Assembly (NCBI GenBank): GCA_023150475.1
Contig: JAKLKU010000012.1
Coordinates: 62,001 to 126,000, forward strand
Reading direction: 5' to 3'
DNA length: 64,000 nt
From: Planctomycetota bacterium
Lineage (GTDB): Bacteria > Planctomycetota > UBA1135 > GCA-002686595
Shown: positions 9,265-16,889 of the stretch, piece after piece
Numbering within the stretch: position 1 is the stretch's first letter
Layout of the letters: each line of letters starts with the position of its first letter
Position numbers and translations under genes: made by a program
Notes under the pieces: model-generated
The model's database searches: none
What the model saw: the letters and a program-made list of their open reading frames with translations, nothing else
Told to the model about the DNA's origin: nothing

Positions 9265-9963
9265 TCACTTCTCGCAGATCGCGATCACGCGGCCCTTTTC
9301 CTTCTTCGGGCTCGCGTGGAAGGTGATCTTCGAGACCAGCGGCTCGTGCTCCGTCAGGACGCGTTCGAAGGCCGCCTTGGTGAAGAGGAAGGTCTGGTCG
9401 TTCTCGGAGAGCGAGCTCACGCCGATCAGCGGCAAGCGCGACAACGCCGCCGCCACGCCGGGCAGCAGGCCCTTCGAGAACTTCGGGTCGGCCGGCGTGG
9501 GGAACTCGACGACGAGCCTCCGCTTCGCGGCGCGCGCAAGCGTGCGCAGCGCGGCGACCGGCTCCTTCAAGTGATGGAGCACGTTGAGCAGGAACACGTC
9601 GTCGAAGCGCTCGCGCGCACAGACGGCCTCGAAGTCCTCGTCGGAGAACTCCGGCCCGTCGCCGTACACTTCGCGCAGGAGCCGCGCGTGCCGCAGGCGC
9701 TCGGGGTTCTTCTCGAGCCCGACGAGCCGAGTCGCGCCGCGTTCGCGCGCTCGATAGAGGAAGAAGCCGTAACAACACCCGACGTCGAGCACGGACCGGC
9801 CGTCCATGCGCTCCGGCAGGATGATGCGCGCCGTCGCGGACCGGTCCTCGCCGCGCGTCGCGAGGCCGTGCGGCAGGTCCATGCGCTGGTAGACGAACTT
9901 CTCGCGCGCGAGCAGCGCTTCGAGCTCCGCTTTCGTCATCCCCGGATGCAATTCGCTCGTCAC
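9265..9963 (-). CDS. Class I SAM methyltransferase, partner of P-loop NTPase
   Basis: GTG start at 9963 overlaps the TGA of the upstream gene by 4 bp (GTGA), so the two are translationally coupled. The 232-residue product has a lead-in 'FVYQRMDLPHGLATRGEDR' (23-41) and motif I 'VLDVGCCYGFF' at 58-68, then 'FDDVFLLNVLHHLKEP' and 'RLVVEFPTPADP'. The lead-in resembles that of CmoB/DUF1698-type methyltransferases, but CmoB-specific features are not clear. It is homologous to residues 1-240 of the fused protein at 34774-36087. The substrate is unknown; the constant P-loop partner suggests that one protein phosphorylates or activates what the other methylates, or that they act on a common carrier. 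Confidence 0.8.
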   Translation of the reverse strand: MTSELHPGMTKAELEALLAREKFVYQRMDLPHGLATRGEDRSATARIILPERMDGRSVLDVGCCYGFFLYRARERGATRLVGLEKNPERLRHARLLREVYGDGPEFSDEDFEAVCARERFDDVFLLNVLHHLKEPVAALRTLARAAKRRLVVEFPTPADPKFSKGLLPGVAAALSRLPLIGVSSLSENDQTFLFTKAAFERVLTEHEPLVSKITFHASPKKEKGRVIAICEK

Positions 9964-10550
9964 ACGCGCTCCGCCAAGCAGACGTTCAGTTCGCCGAGCG
10001 ACACCAAGCGGCGGTAACTCGGATCGCTCGCGTCGACGAGTTGGTACGGGATACCGCGTGAACGGAGGAACTCGAGCCAATCGCGGTAGACCGCGCACAG
10101 GTCGACTTCGGCGAGCAGCTCGAGCCACTTCTCGCGCGGGTAGGCGAGGCCGTCCTCGAGCAGCGTCTCGCGGGCGTCGCGCTCGCGCATGCGGCGCTCG
10201 AGTTCGGCGCGCGGCGTCACGAGCACGGTCGCGGACGTCTGTGCGTCGACGCGTTTCAACGCCCGCAGCGCACGATCGGTCGCGAACGGGTTCTGCACGC
10301 GCATGCGGACCTCGAGGCCGAGCGCGCGGGCTCGCTTTTCGAGCGACGGCGATTCGTGCAGACCGACGAGCCGCTCGACCGGTCGCAGCAAGTTGTAGTG
10401 CAGCACGTAGCGCCGGTCCGAGGCGAGCGGCGTGCGCTCGAGCGCGCTCGGGAAGACGAGTTCGTCGTAGCTGCCCTCGAGCGTGCGGATGAACTGCGAC
10501 TTGCCGCCACTCGACGGTCCGCTGACGATGTGCAATCGCGCGCGCTGCAT
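9960..10550 (-). CDS. P-loop NTPase/kinase-like protein with HYNLLR motif
   Basis: The ATG at 10550 starts directly before the P-loop strand: 'HIVSGPSSGGKSQF' puts Walker A GPSSGGKS at residues 11-18. The motif 'YVLHYNLLRP' follows at 48-57 and the C-terminus has 'DWLEFLRSRGIPYQLVDASD' at about 157-176. Length (196 residues) suits a small kinase of the AAA_33 type. The same three elements occur in order in the C-terminal half of the fused protein at 34.8-36.1 kb (GLPGSGKST, FHYDLLR, FEFVDNSE). First gene of a two-gene operon with the methyltransferase. Family and substrate not recognised. Confidence 0.75.
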   Translation of the reverse strand: MQRARLHIVSGPSSGGKSQFIRTLEGSYDELVFPSALERTPLASDRRYVLHYNLLRPVERLVGLHESPSLEKRARALGLEVRMRVQNPFATDRALRALKRVDAQTSATVLVTPRAELERRMRERDARETLLEDGLAYPREKWLELLAEVDLCAVYRDWLEFLRSRGIPYQLVDASDPSYRRLVSLGELNVCLAERV

Positions 10551-10562
10551 CGTTCGCGCGGG

Positions 10563-10592
10563 AGCATAACTCGGCCCGGCGAGCACCGCCAC
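10563..10592 (-). promoter_or_regulatory. Candidate promoter for the P-loop/methyltransferase operon
   Basis: On the minus strand, GTGGCG (10587-10592) and TATGCT (10563-10568) are separated by 18 nt, and the -10 ends 12 nt before the ATG at 10550. The same spacing and similar hexamers (TTGGCG-N18-TATACT) precede the fused homologue at 36121-36150, which raises confidence. The -35 lies inside the first unit of the adjacent 10-bp repeat array. Confidence 0.4.
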
Positions 10593-10680
10593 GCGCGGGC
10601 ACGCGTGGCACGCGTGGCACGCGCCGGCACGCGCGGGCACGCGCGGGCACGCACCGCCACGCGCCGGCACGCGGCGGCAT
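10583..10680. repeat. GC-rich tandem array, ~10-bp unit (array A)
   Basis: Ten consecutive units of 9-10 bp with consensus GCGCSGGCAC: for example GCGCGGGCAC at 10593-10602, 10631-10640 and 10641-10650, GCGCCGGCAC at 10621-10630 and 10661-10670, and two 9-bp GCGTGGCAC units at 10603-10620. The period is not a multiple of three, so it is not a coding repeat. It fills much of the 328-bp gap 10551-10878 between divergent genes; the rest (10681-10878) shows no supported gene. Unit spacing matches one DNA helix turn. Confidence 0.85.
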
Positions 10681-10878
10681 CAGCGGCCCGGCTCGCGCAG
10701 TCCCGCAGCGGGAGTTCCGGCGCACGACGTCGCGATCGGTGCTCGGGGAAGGGCGTGCGGCGGGCCTCGTCTACGCACTTCCTTCGCACGACAAAGGACT
10801 CGACGAATGGAGGCCGTTTCGGTCATGCTGACGGTCCTCGGCGCGAGGGAGAGTCCCACCCCGTCGCGCGTTCCTGCC

Positions 10879-12435
10879 ATGCTCGCTCGCTCTCTCGCAC
10901 CGCTCCGGCGGTCGTTCGCCACTTCCACGTCCACGGCCATCGCGCGGCGCAGCGCGTGGATCGCGTCGTCCGTGCTCGTTCTCGTCTGCGCGGCGCTCGC
11001 GCGCACGCAGCACCCCGGCAGTCCTTCGAATGGCGCGTCTCCGCCGGCGACGCAGGAGGCGAGCGCGCCGGCGAACGAAGCGGCGCCGTGGCGAGCCGAA
11101 CGCGCCGCCGTGCTCTCGCAATCGATCGCGACGCTCGAGAAGCTCGCCGACTGGTGCACCGCGAACGAAGCGTTCGCCGAGCGCGACAAACTGTTCGAGC
11201 TCGTGCTGCGGATCGACCCGGAGCACTTCCGCGCGCACAAAGCGCTCAAGCACGTGCAGACACGCGACGGCAAGTGGTTGCCGCCGGAGAAGACGACTCC
11301 TTCGCGCAATTTCAATCCCGCCGCGGCCGCGCGCTTTCCGACGCGGATGCGCGAAGAGCTCGCGCCGTGTTGCGCGGCGTTGCTCGCCCTCGTCGATCGA
11401 CATGATCTCGATGGCCTGGATCGCGAGCTGCTCTTCGACGACGTCGTGCGGTTCGATCCGGAGCACCCGCGCGTCCGCGGCGAACGCGGCGAGACGAAGC
11501 TCGGCGACGTCTGGGTGCTCGAAGAAACCGTTCGCGCGAAGGAACGCCGACCGCAGTTGAAGGCGACGGTCAAACGAGCGCTCGCCGACGCGGCGGAACC
11601 CCATGAGTTCCGTGCGGAGGAGCACGACCCGGACTGCGGACTCGAGTGGAAATGCCTGCTCGGCAACGAGTCGGTGCGGGTGTTCTCGATGGGCGAACGC
11701 GACGAAGCCGCGCTCTTCGCGCGCTACGCGACGGCGACGTTGACGACGGTCGACGCGTTGCTCGGGACGCCCGACCTCGCGCGACAACCGTTCTCGCTCT
11801 ACGCGCTCAAGTTGGCGACCGAACGCTCGACGTTCCTCGCGAACCATCCGCAGATCGAGCCGGCGCAACGTCCGGCGCTCGCCAACGCGGTGACCGTGGG
11901 GCTCAACGTGCGCGGCGACTTCATGACGTGTGCGCAGAACGCGGAAGAGCGCCTCGACACGGTCGTGCGGCAGACGATCGCGCACGTTCTCACGGTCGAC
12001 TACGGCGTCCTGCCGCAGACCGCGTGGGCGTTCGAAGGCATCGGCATGTACCTCACACGCGAGTTGACCGGCACGCGCATGACGTACTTCTCGCTGCCGG
12101 CGTCGGCGAACGCCGCGCAGGTCAAGCTGCGCAAGCAGCTCGTCTCGCCGAAGGCGAACTGGATGAACGAAGCGCACGAGATGCTCGAGAGCGAACGCAA
12201 GCCCGACCTCGCGGCGCTCCTGCGCAAGAACGTCGACGAACTGACGATCGAGGATCTGCTCTACTCGTACGTGCTCGCGGCGTACCTGCTCGAGGCACGC
12301 GCCGTCGAGACGCCGCGGATCCTGCGGTCGATCGGCGACGGCATGTCGAGCGAGAACGCGTTGCGCGACGTGTTGGGGATCGAGATCGCGGTGCTCGACG
12401 CGCGCGTGAGGCGTTGGCTCTCGGAGCGTCGTTGA
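10879..12435 (+). CDS. Exported gluzincin-like pseudopeptidase (hypothetical)
   Basis: The ATG at 10879 gives 518 residues with an Arg-rich N-terminus and a hydrophobic helix (about residues 25-42), a long signal peptide or anchor; an ATG at 10807 in the same frame is the alternative. The middle part has a short TPR-like helix pair ('FELVLRIDPEHFRAHKAL'). The C-terminal half resembles DUF1570/peptidase-MA-like proteins: 'RQTIAHVL' where HExxH is expected, followed by 'AWAFEGIGMYL'. Q365 and T366 replace the first His and the Glu; H369 and E386 remain. It is thus probably not an active metallopeptidase. The next gene has the same architecture and further loss. Confidence 0.6.
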   Translation: MLARSLAPLRRSFATSTSTAIARRSAWIASSVLVLVCAALARTQHPGSPSNGASPPATQEASAPANEAAPWRAERAAVLSQSIATLEKLADWCTANEAFAERDKLFELVLRIDPEHFRAHKALKHVQTRDGKWLPPEKTTPSRNFNPAAAARFPTRMREELAPCCAALLALVDRHDLDGLDRELLFDDVVRFDPEHPRVRGERGETKLGDVWVLEETVRAKERRPQLKATVKRALADAAEPHEFRAEEHDPDCGLEWKCLLGNESVRVFSMGERDEAALFARYATATLTTVDALLGTPDLARQPFSLYALKLATERSTFLANHPQIEPAQRPALANAVTVGLNVRGDFMTCAQNAEERLDTVVRQTIAHVLTVDYGVLPQTAWAFEGIGMYLTRELTGTRMTYFSLPASANAAQVKLRKQLVSPKANWMNEAHEMLESERKPDLAALLRKNVDELTIEDLLYSYVLAAYLLEARAVETPRILRSIGDGMSSENALRDVLGIEIAVLDARVRRWLSERR

Positions 12436-12476
12436 GGGCCCGCAGGATGCCCCCGAAGGGTGCCGTAGGAGGACGC

Positions 12477-13814
12477 GTGCAGCGCTCGCTCGTCTCGGTG
12501 TGTCTGTCGCTCTTGCCGGCGCTCGTATTGCCGCCCGTGCCCGTGCCCGTGCCCGTGCCGATGCCGGCGCCCGGGCCCATGCTCGGGCCCATGCTCGGGC
12601 CCATGCTCGGGCCCACGCTCGGGCCAACGCTCGGGCCCACGCTCGGGCCAAAGCTCATCAGCGAGCCCGCCGTGCATTGGCGCGGCAAGACGTACCCATC
12701 GACGCAGATGCCGTCGGCGCTCGACGCCCGCGCGCGAGCGGCGGTCGCGCGCTGGACCGACCTCGCGCGTCAACTCGAGCTGCGCTTCGACGTCGATGCG
12801 TCCGCACGATTCGTCGTGCTCTCGCCCGACGACGGCAAGTACCTCGAACACGCGTTGCCGTTCGTCGACCGCACGTTCGACCTCTGCGGTTCGCGGCTGC
12901 CGACACCTCCGGCCGCGCCCGTCGAAGACGCCGCTCCGCCTCCCCGCGGCGACCCCACCGCTCGAACGAAGCCGGCGCCGACACCGCTGCCGTTGCCGGA
13001 GGACCCGGAAGAACCGCCTGCCGGCGCGCCGCCGAGGAAAGGCGACGCGCCGCCGACGGAAGCTGGCGGGACCCGCACCGCGACCGCCGCGGAGACCGGG
13101 CCGGGGCCGGCGACGATCCTCTTCTTGCGCGATCCGCGCGACTACGAACGCGCGCTGCAGTTCCTCGCTCGCACCGAGACGTACTTGACCAAGTGGACGC
13201 GAGATGCGGAGAAGCAGAGCGCGTTCACGCTCGAGCAGCCGTTGTGCGGCGCGCTCGTGATCTCGCAGCCGGCGCAGGAGGAGTGGAACCCCGACAACGA
13301 GATCGTCAACCGCTGCGCGCAACTCGCGCTGCTGCAGCGCTTCGGTCGGCTCCCCAATTGGGCGGTGCAGGGCTACGCGTGGTGCGCCGAGTTCGAACTG
13401 CAGGGCGCCGTTTACTGTTTCCCCTACCGCGACGAGTTCGTGAGCGTCGCCGAGCACACCGACTGGGATGCACTGCTCGAAGCAGCGTATTCGGGGCGCG
13501 ACGCGCCCGAGCTGCGGCTCGAGGACTTCGCCAAGTGGCCGCGTGGGACCTGGAACACGTCGGCTGCGCACCGGGCGTGGGGCGCGGTCGACCATCTGCT
13601 GCGAACCGACGCCATGAAGCTCGCATGTTTCTTCCGCGACGTGCGCGCCGAGACCGACGCCAAAGCGCGGCTCGAGAACGCGGACGGTTCTTGGTACACG
13701 CTCACCGGCTTCGAGCTCGCACCCGCCGACCAGGAGCGACTGCTACGACGCCACTTCGGCGACGACGTGCTCGTGCGGATGCGCGCGGCGTGGGCGCGCG
13801 GCAGCGGAAAGTGA
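12477..13814 (+). CDS. Exported Pro-rich pseudopeptidase-like protein
   Basis: The GTG at 12477 is 4 nt behind a perfect AGGAGG (12467-12472) and opens a signal peptide; an ATG at 12447 is an in-frame alternative. After the signal come Pro-Val repeats and seven G-P-M/T-L repeats encoded by a 12-bp tandem repeat. A second Pro-rich, acidic linker lies near residues 145-205. The C-terminal domain parallels the preceding protein: 'VNRCAQLALLQRF' and 'LPNWAVQGYAW' stand where peptidases of the MA clan have HExxH and EG; R279, L283 and Q298 replace all three metal ligands. Role unknown, likely a cell-surface scaffold. 41 bp after its neighbour, so co-transcribed. Confidence 0.6.
   Translation: MQRSLVSVCLSLLPALVLPPVPVPVPVPMPAPGPMLGPMLGPMLGPTLGPTLGPTLGPKLISEPAVHWRGKTYPSTQMPSALDARARAAVARWTDLARQLELRFDVDASARFVVLSPDDGKYLEHALPFVDRTFDLCGSRLPTPPAAPVEDAAPPPRGDPTARTKPAPTPLPLPEDPEEPPAGAPPRKGDAPPTEAGGTRTATAAETGPGPATILFLRDPRDYERALQFLARTETYLTKWTRDAEKQSAFTLEQPLCGALVISQPAQEEWNPDNEIVNRCAQLALLQRFGRLPNWAVQGYAWCAEFELQGAVYCFPYRDEFVSVAEHTDWDALLEAAYSGRDAPELRLEDFAKWPRGTWNTSAAHRAWGAVDHLLRTDAMKLACFFRDVRAETDAKARLENADGSWYTLTGFELAPADQERLLRRHFGDDVLVRMRAAWARGSGK
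12534..12656 (+). repeat. 6-bp and 12-bp tandem repeats in coding sequence
   Basis: Four copies of CCCGTG (12534-12557) encode Pro-Val, followed by seven 12-bp units from 12573 to 12656: GGGCCCATGCTC three times, then GGGCCCACGCTC and GGGCCAACGCTC variants, ending GGGCCAAAGCTC. They encode Gly-Pro-Met/Thr-Leu. The near-perfect DNA identity points to recent slippage expansion, so copy number may vary between strains without breaking the frame. Confidence 0.9.
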
Positions 13815-13880
13815 CGCTTCGAACGAGCAGTCGCGACCTTCGCGCGTGAGTTCGGCTCGGCCGGAGGCACAATCGCGGCC

Positions 13881-15356
13881 ATGGAACTCTCCTTCCACGG
13901 CGCGACGGGCGACACGACGGGGACGTGTCACTTGCTCGTCGCCAACGGGTGTCGCGTGTTGCTCGATTGCGGGCTCTACCAAGGTCGGCGAGCGGAAAGT
14001 TACGCACGCAATCGACGGTTCGGTTTCCGCGCCGCGGAGGTCGACGCCGTCGTGCAGTCGCACGCGCACATCGATCACTCCGGCAAGTTGCCGATGCTCG
14101 TGCGCGCCGGCTTCGACGGTGCGATCCACGCGACGCACGGCACGCGCGACCTCGCGGAGATCCTGCTCGTCGACTCCGCGAACATCCAAGCGAAGGACGC
14201 CGAGCACCTGAACCGCGAGCGTTGGCGCGAACACGCGCACACCGAGCGCTGCCGCGACGGAAGGCCGTGCGCGCCGAGTTTCCCGACCGCACTCGCGCGC
14301 GGCGCGCTACCGGAGAACGAAGTGCAGCCGCTCTACCTCCAAGAAGACGTCGAAGCGACGCTCGCGCTGTTCGAACAGCACGAGTATCGCGCGTGGTTCG
14401 ACGTCGGTCCGGGCATCCGCGTGCGCTTCCACGACGCCGGACACATCCTCGGTTCCGCGTGGATCGAGGCCGAGATCACCGAGGAGAAGAAGACGACGCG
14501 GCTCGTCTTCACCGGCGACTACGGCCGTCCCGGTCAACCGATCCTCCGTGATCCCGAGCCGCTCACCGAAGCGGACATCTACATCTCGGAGAGCACGTAC
14601 GGCGCGCGTTCGCATCCGCCCTACGCGGACATGGAAGGCGAGCTCGGGCTCGCCGTCGAACGGCTCGCCCGTCGCGGCCGCGGACGTTTGCTCGTGCCGG
14701 TGTTCGCGGTCGGCCGCGCGCAGAACATCCTCTACACGCTCGCGAAGATCTTCGAGCGCCGCCAAGTCGGCGACGTGCGCGTCGCGATCGACAGTCCGCT
14801 CGCTTCGCGCGCGACGGCGATCACGCTGAAGCACCCGCGCTACTTCGACGAAGAGGCGCTCTCGGAGTTCACGCGTTGGCAGTTGAAGTCGCGGCTGCGC
14901 GAGCGGCTCGAGTTCGCCGAGACGGTCGAAGACTCGAAGCGCTTGAACGGCGACCCGCGGCCGTACATCGTGCTCTCCGCGTCCGGGATGATGGAGTCGG
15001 GTCGCATCGTCCACCACCTCGCGTGGCACGTCTCGCGCGAGGACTGCGAGATCCTGGTCGTCGGCTACCAAGCCGCGCACACGCTCGGTCGACGGCTGGT
15101 CGAGAAGGCACCGGAGGTCAACATCCTCGGCCACCGCTTCGCCGTGCGAGCGAAAGTCACGACGATGAACGGTTTCTCGGCGCACGCCGACCGCGAAGGC
15201 TTGCTCGCGGCGCTCACGCCGCACGCCCGACGCGCGAGCGCGTTGTTCCTCGTCCACGGCGAGAACGACCAGCGCCTGCCGCTCGCGCGCGAACTCGCGA
15301 ATCACGGGTTCTCGCGCATCGAGACACCCGAGGACGCACGCGTCTTCCGCCCGTGA
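13881..15356 (+). CDS. Beta-CASP metallo-beta-lactamase fold RNase-like hydrolase
   Basis: 491 residues, full length for bacterial Ysh1/CPSF73-like MBL proteins. Zinc ligands are complete: motif 2 'SHAHIDHSG' at 60-68 (H61, H63, D65, H66), motif 3 'HDAGHILGSA' with H188, motif 4 'TGDYGR' with D213. The beta-CASP part shows 'ISESTYG' (E237, motif A), 'SASGMMESGR' (368-375) and motif C 'GFSAHAD' with H435. It should cleave RNA (or act as an exonuclease) in the cytosol; activity on DNA cannot be excluded. The N-terminus is unusually direct, with the MBL fold starting at residue 1. A lone gene between unrelated neighbours. Confidence 0.9.
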   Translation: MELSFHGATGDTTGTCHLLVANGCRVLLDCGLYQGRRAESYARNRRFGFRAAEVDAVVQSHAHIDHSGKLPMLVRAGFDGAIHATHGTRDLAEILLVDSANIQAKDAEHLNRERWREHAHTERCRDGRPCAPSFPTALARGALPENEVQPLYLQEDVEATLALFEQHEYRAWFDVGPGIRVRFHDAGHILGSAWIEAEITEEKKTTRLVFTGDYGRPGQPILRDPEPLTEADIYISESTYGARSHPPYADMEGELGLAVERLARRGRGRLLVPVFAVGRAQNILYTLAKIFERRQVGDVRVAIDSPLASRATAITLKHPRYFDEEALSEFTRWQLKSRLRERLEFAETVEDSKRLNGDPRPYIVLSASGMMESGRIVHHLAWHVSREDCEILVVGYQAAHTLGRRLVEKAPEVNILGHRFAVRAKVTTMNGFSAHADREGLLAALTPHARRASALFLVHGENDQRLPLARELANHGFSRIETPEDARVFRP

Positions 15357-15406
15357 CGTCGGCTGCGACGCGAGCGGTCGCGCGCGCGGAGGCGCGAAGC
15401 AGCGAC

Positions 15407-15412
15407 TAGAAT
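15407..15412 (+). promoter_or_regulatory. Candidate -10 element giving a leaderless cytochrome mRNA
   Basis: TAGAAT lies 7 nt before the ATG at 15420, so transcription would begin at or next to the start codon. No convincing -35 is seen and there is no Shine-Dalgarno sequence. CACAAT stands at the same distance before the gene at 13881. Weak evidence on its own. Confidence 0.25.
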
Positions 15413-15419
15413 CCGCGCC

Positions 15420-16412
15420 ATGCTGCTCGTCCGGTTCTCCGTCGCCGCGCTCGCGGCGTGTTTCGTCGGCGATTCGTTCCATGATCTCCGCAAGCCCGAA
15501 CCCGTCGCCGACGGTCGCATCGCGCGGCTCGACGCGGTCGAACGCATCGACTGCACGCCGTGTCACCGCGACGTCGCGGAGGAGTGGGCGACTTCGCTGC
15601 ACGCGCTCGCGTGGGTCGACGAGCTCTATCAAGAGGAGCTCGCGGAGAAGAAGAAGCCCGAAGGATGTTGGGGTTGCCACGTGCCGGCGCCGCTCGCCGA
15701 CCACGACCTCGCGCAGAAACCGCCGCCGCGAGAGGAGGATCGCGAGCTCGGCATCTCGTGCGCGAGTTGCCACGTCGCCGCCGACGGTTCGATCCTCGGA
15801 CCGTGGGGCGCGGAGACCGACGCGCACCGCTCGGTGAAGGACGAGCGCTTCGCCGGTTCGCGCGCCGACGAACTGTGCGCCGCGTGTCACCGCACCAACG
15901 TGGGACCGGTGCTCGGCGTCGCGAAGGACTTCGAGACCACCGATCAGAAGGCGAAGGGCCGTTCCTGCGTCGGGTGCCACATGCAGACGCTCGAACGACC
16001 GGCGGCCAACGTCCGGCCCGGCGACCCACCCCGTGAGTTCCCGCGCCGGACCGTGCGCAGCCATGCGCTCCAAACGCCGCGCGATCCGAGCTTCCTCGCG
16101 CGAGCGTTCGAGATCTCCGCGCGCCGCGTAGGCGGACGCACGCTCGTCGACCTCGAGAACCAGAGCGGCCATCGCGTGCCGGGCCTGATCGGCCGCAGTC
16201 TGAAGTTCACGGCCGAAGTGCTCGATCCGCAGGGCACGGTCCTCGCGACGGCAAAGGCGGAAGTCGACTTCCGCTCGTTCGTGCCGGTCGACGAGACACT
16301 GACCCTCGAACTCGCGGCCACCGGCCCGAAGGTCCGACTGGTCGGCCTGCACGTCGACCCGCGGCTCACCGCGCCGGTCGAGTTCCTGCGCAGGGAGTTC
16401 ACGATCGACTGA
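15420..16412 (+). CDS. Five-haem c-type cytochrome
   Basis: A hydrophobic N-terminus (residues 1-17) suits export. Five CXXCH haem-attachment motifs are present: CTPCH (45-49), CWGCH (83-87), CASCH (114-118), CAACH (153-157) and CVGCH (183-187). This spacing resembles the cytochrome c554/multihaem doubled CXXCH family. Residues 200-330 form a beta-rich domain without haem motifs ('TLVDLENQSGHRVPG'), as in several exported multihaem proteins. It probably carries electrons in the periplasm or on the surface; donor and acceptor are not encoded nearby. Two of its motifs have no obvious distal His by eye, so axial ligation is uncertain. Confidence 0.85.
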   Translation: MLLVRFSVAALAACFVGDSFHDLRKPEPVADGRIARLDAVERIDCTPCHRDVAEEWATSLHALAWVDELYQEELAEKKKPEGCWGCHVPAPLADHDLAQKPPPREEDRELGISCASCHVAADGSILGPWGAETDAHRSVKDERFAGSRADELCAACHRTNVGPVLGVAKDFETTDQKAKGRSCVGCHMQTLERPAANVRPGDPPREFPRRTVRSHALQTPRDPSFLARAFEISARRVGGRTLVDLENQSGHRVPGLIGRSLKFTAEVLDPQGTVLATAKAEVDFRSFVPVDETLTLELAATGPKVRLVGLHVDPRLTAPVEFLRREFTID

Positions 16413-16889
16413 CGCGCCCCAGCGATACTGGCGCGCCACGCTGGGTCACGAAAACCCGGTTCCCGGCCTCGCCAACGCGCTTTTCGGCCTCGCGGCGCCC
16501 CCGCGGTGATGGACGAGCGGCCTCGCGGCTCGGCGCGAACGCCGCGGCGCGCGGCGCTGCGCGCCGGCCGGGACCGACGAGCGCGAGGCCCACCGGATCG
16601 CGGCACCGCTCGACGACGGCTTCGTGCACGGCGCGAGCGACTCGACGCCCGATTCCCGTCGAAGCGCGGCGGTGGAGACACACCGCGGGGCTTCCAGCAT
16701 GGACTCGCCTTCGATCGTCCGGTGGCAGACCGCTCGCGATTTCCTGCGCAACGACGAGTGGCAGTATCCGGGTTTCGTCGGGCTCCGCGGCGGGCACGGG
16801 GCGTGCTATGCCTTGCACCCGCGCGTGGCGCGCGAGCCGTCGCTCGCCCGTCGCTCGGGCTCGTTGGCGGCACCGCCGCGCGCACCTGC
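16413..16889. other. Intergenic region, 477 bp, no supported gene
   Basis: No frame here has protein-like composition or a credible start. Visible elements are a 7-bp inverted repeat CCCAGCG/CGCTGGG (16419-16425 and 16440-16446) just after the cytochrome stop, and three direct copies of CGGCCTCGC at 16465, 16486 and 16518, spaced 21 and 32 bp (about two and three helix turns). Confidence 0.6.

Noticed and set aside
10583-10680. CRISPR array
   Set aside because: Units are 9-10 bp with no spacers, and no cas genes are present. The same holds for arrays B and C.
16446-16751. A 101-codon minus-strand frame between the cytochrome and HEAT/VWA genes
   Set aside because: No recognisable motif, and composition is like neighbouring shadow frames.
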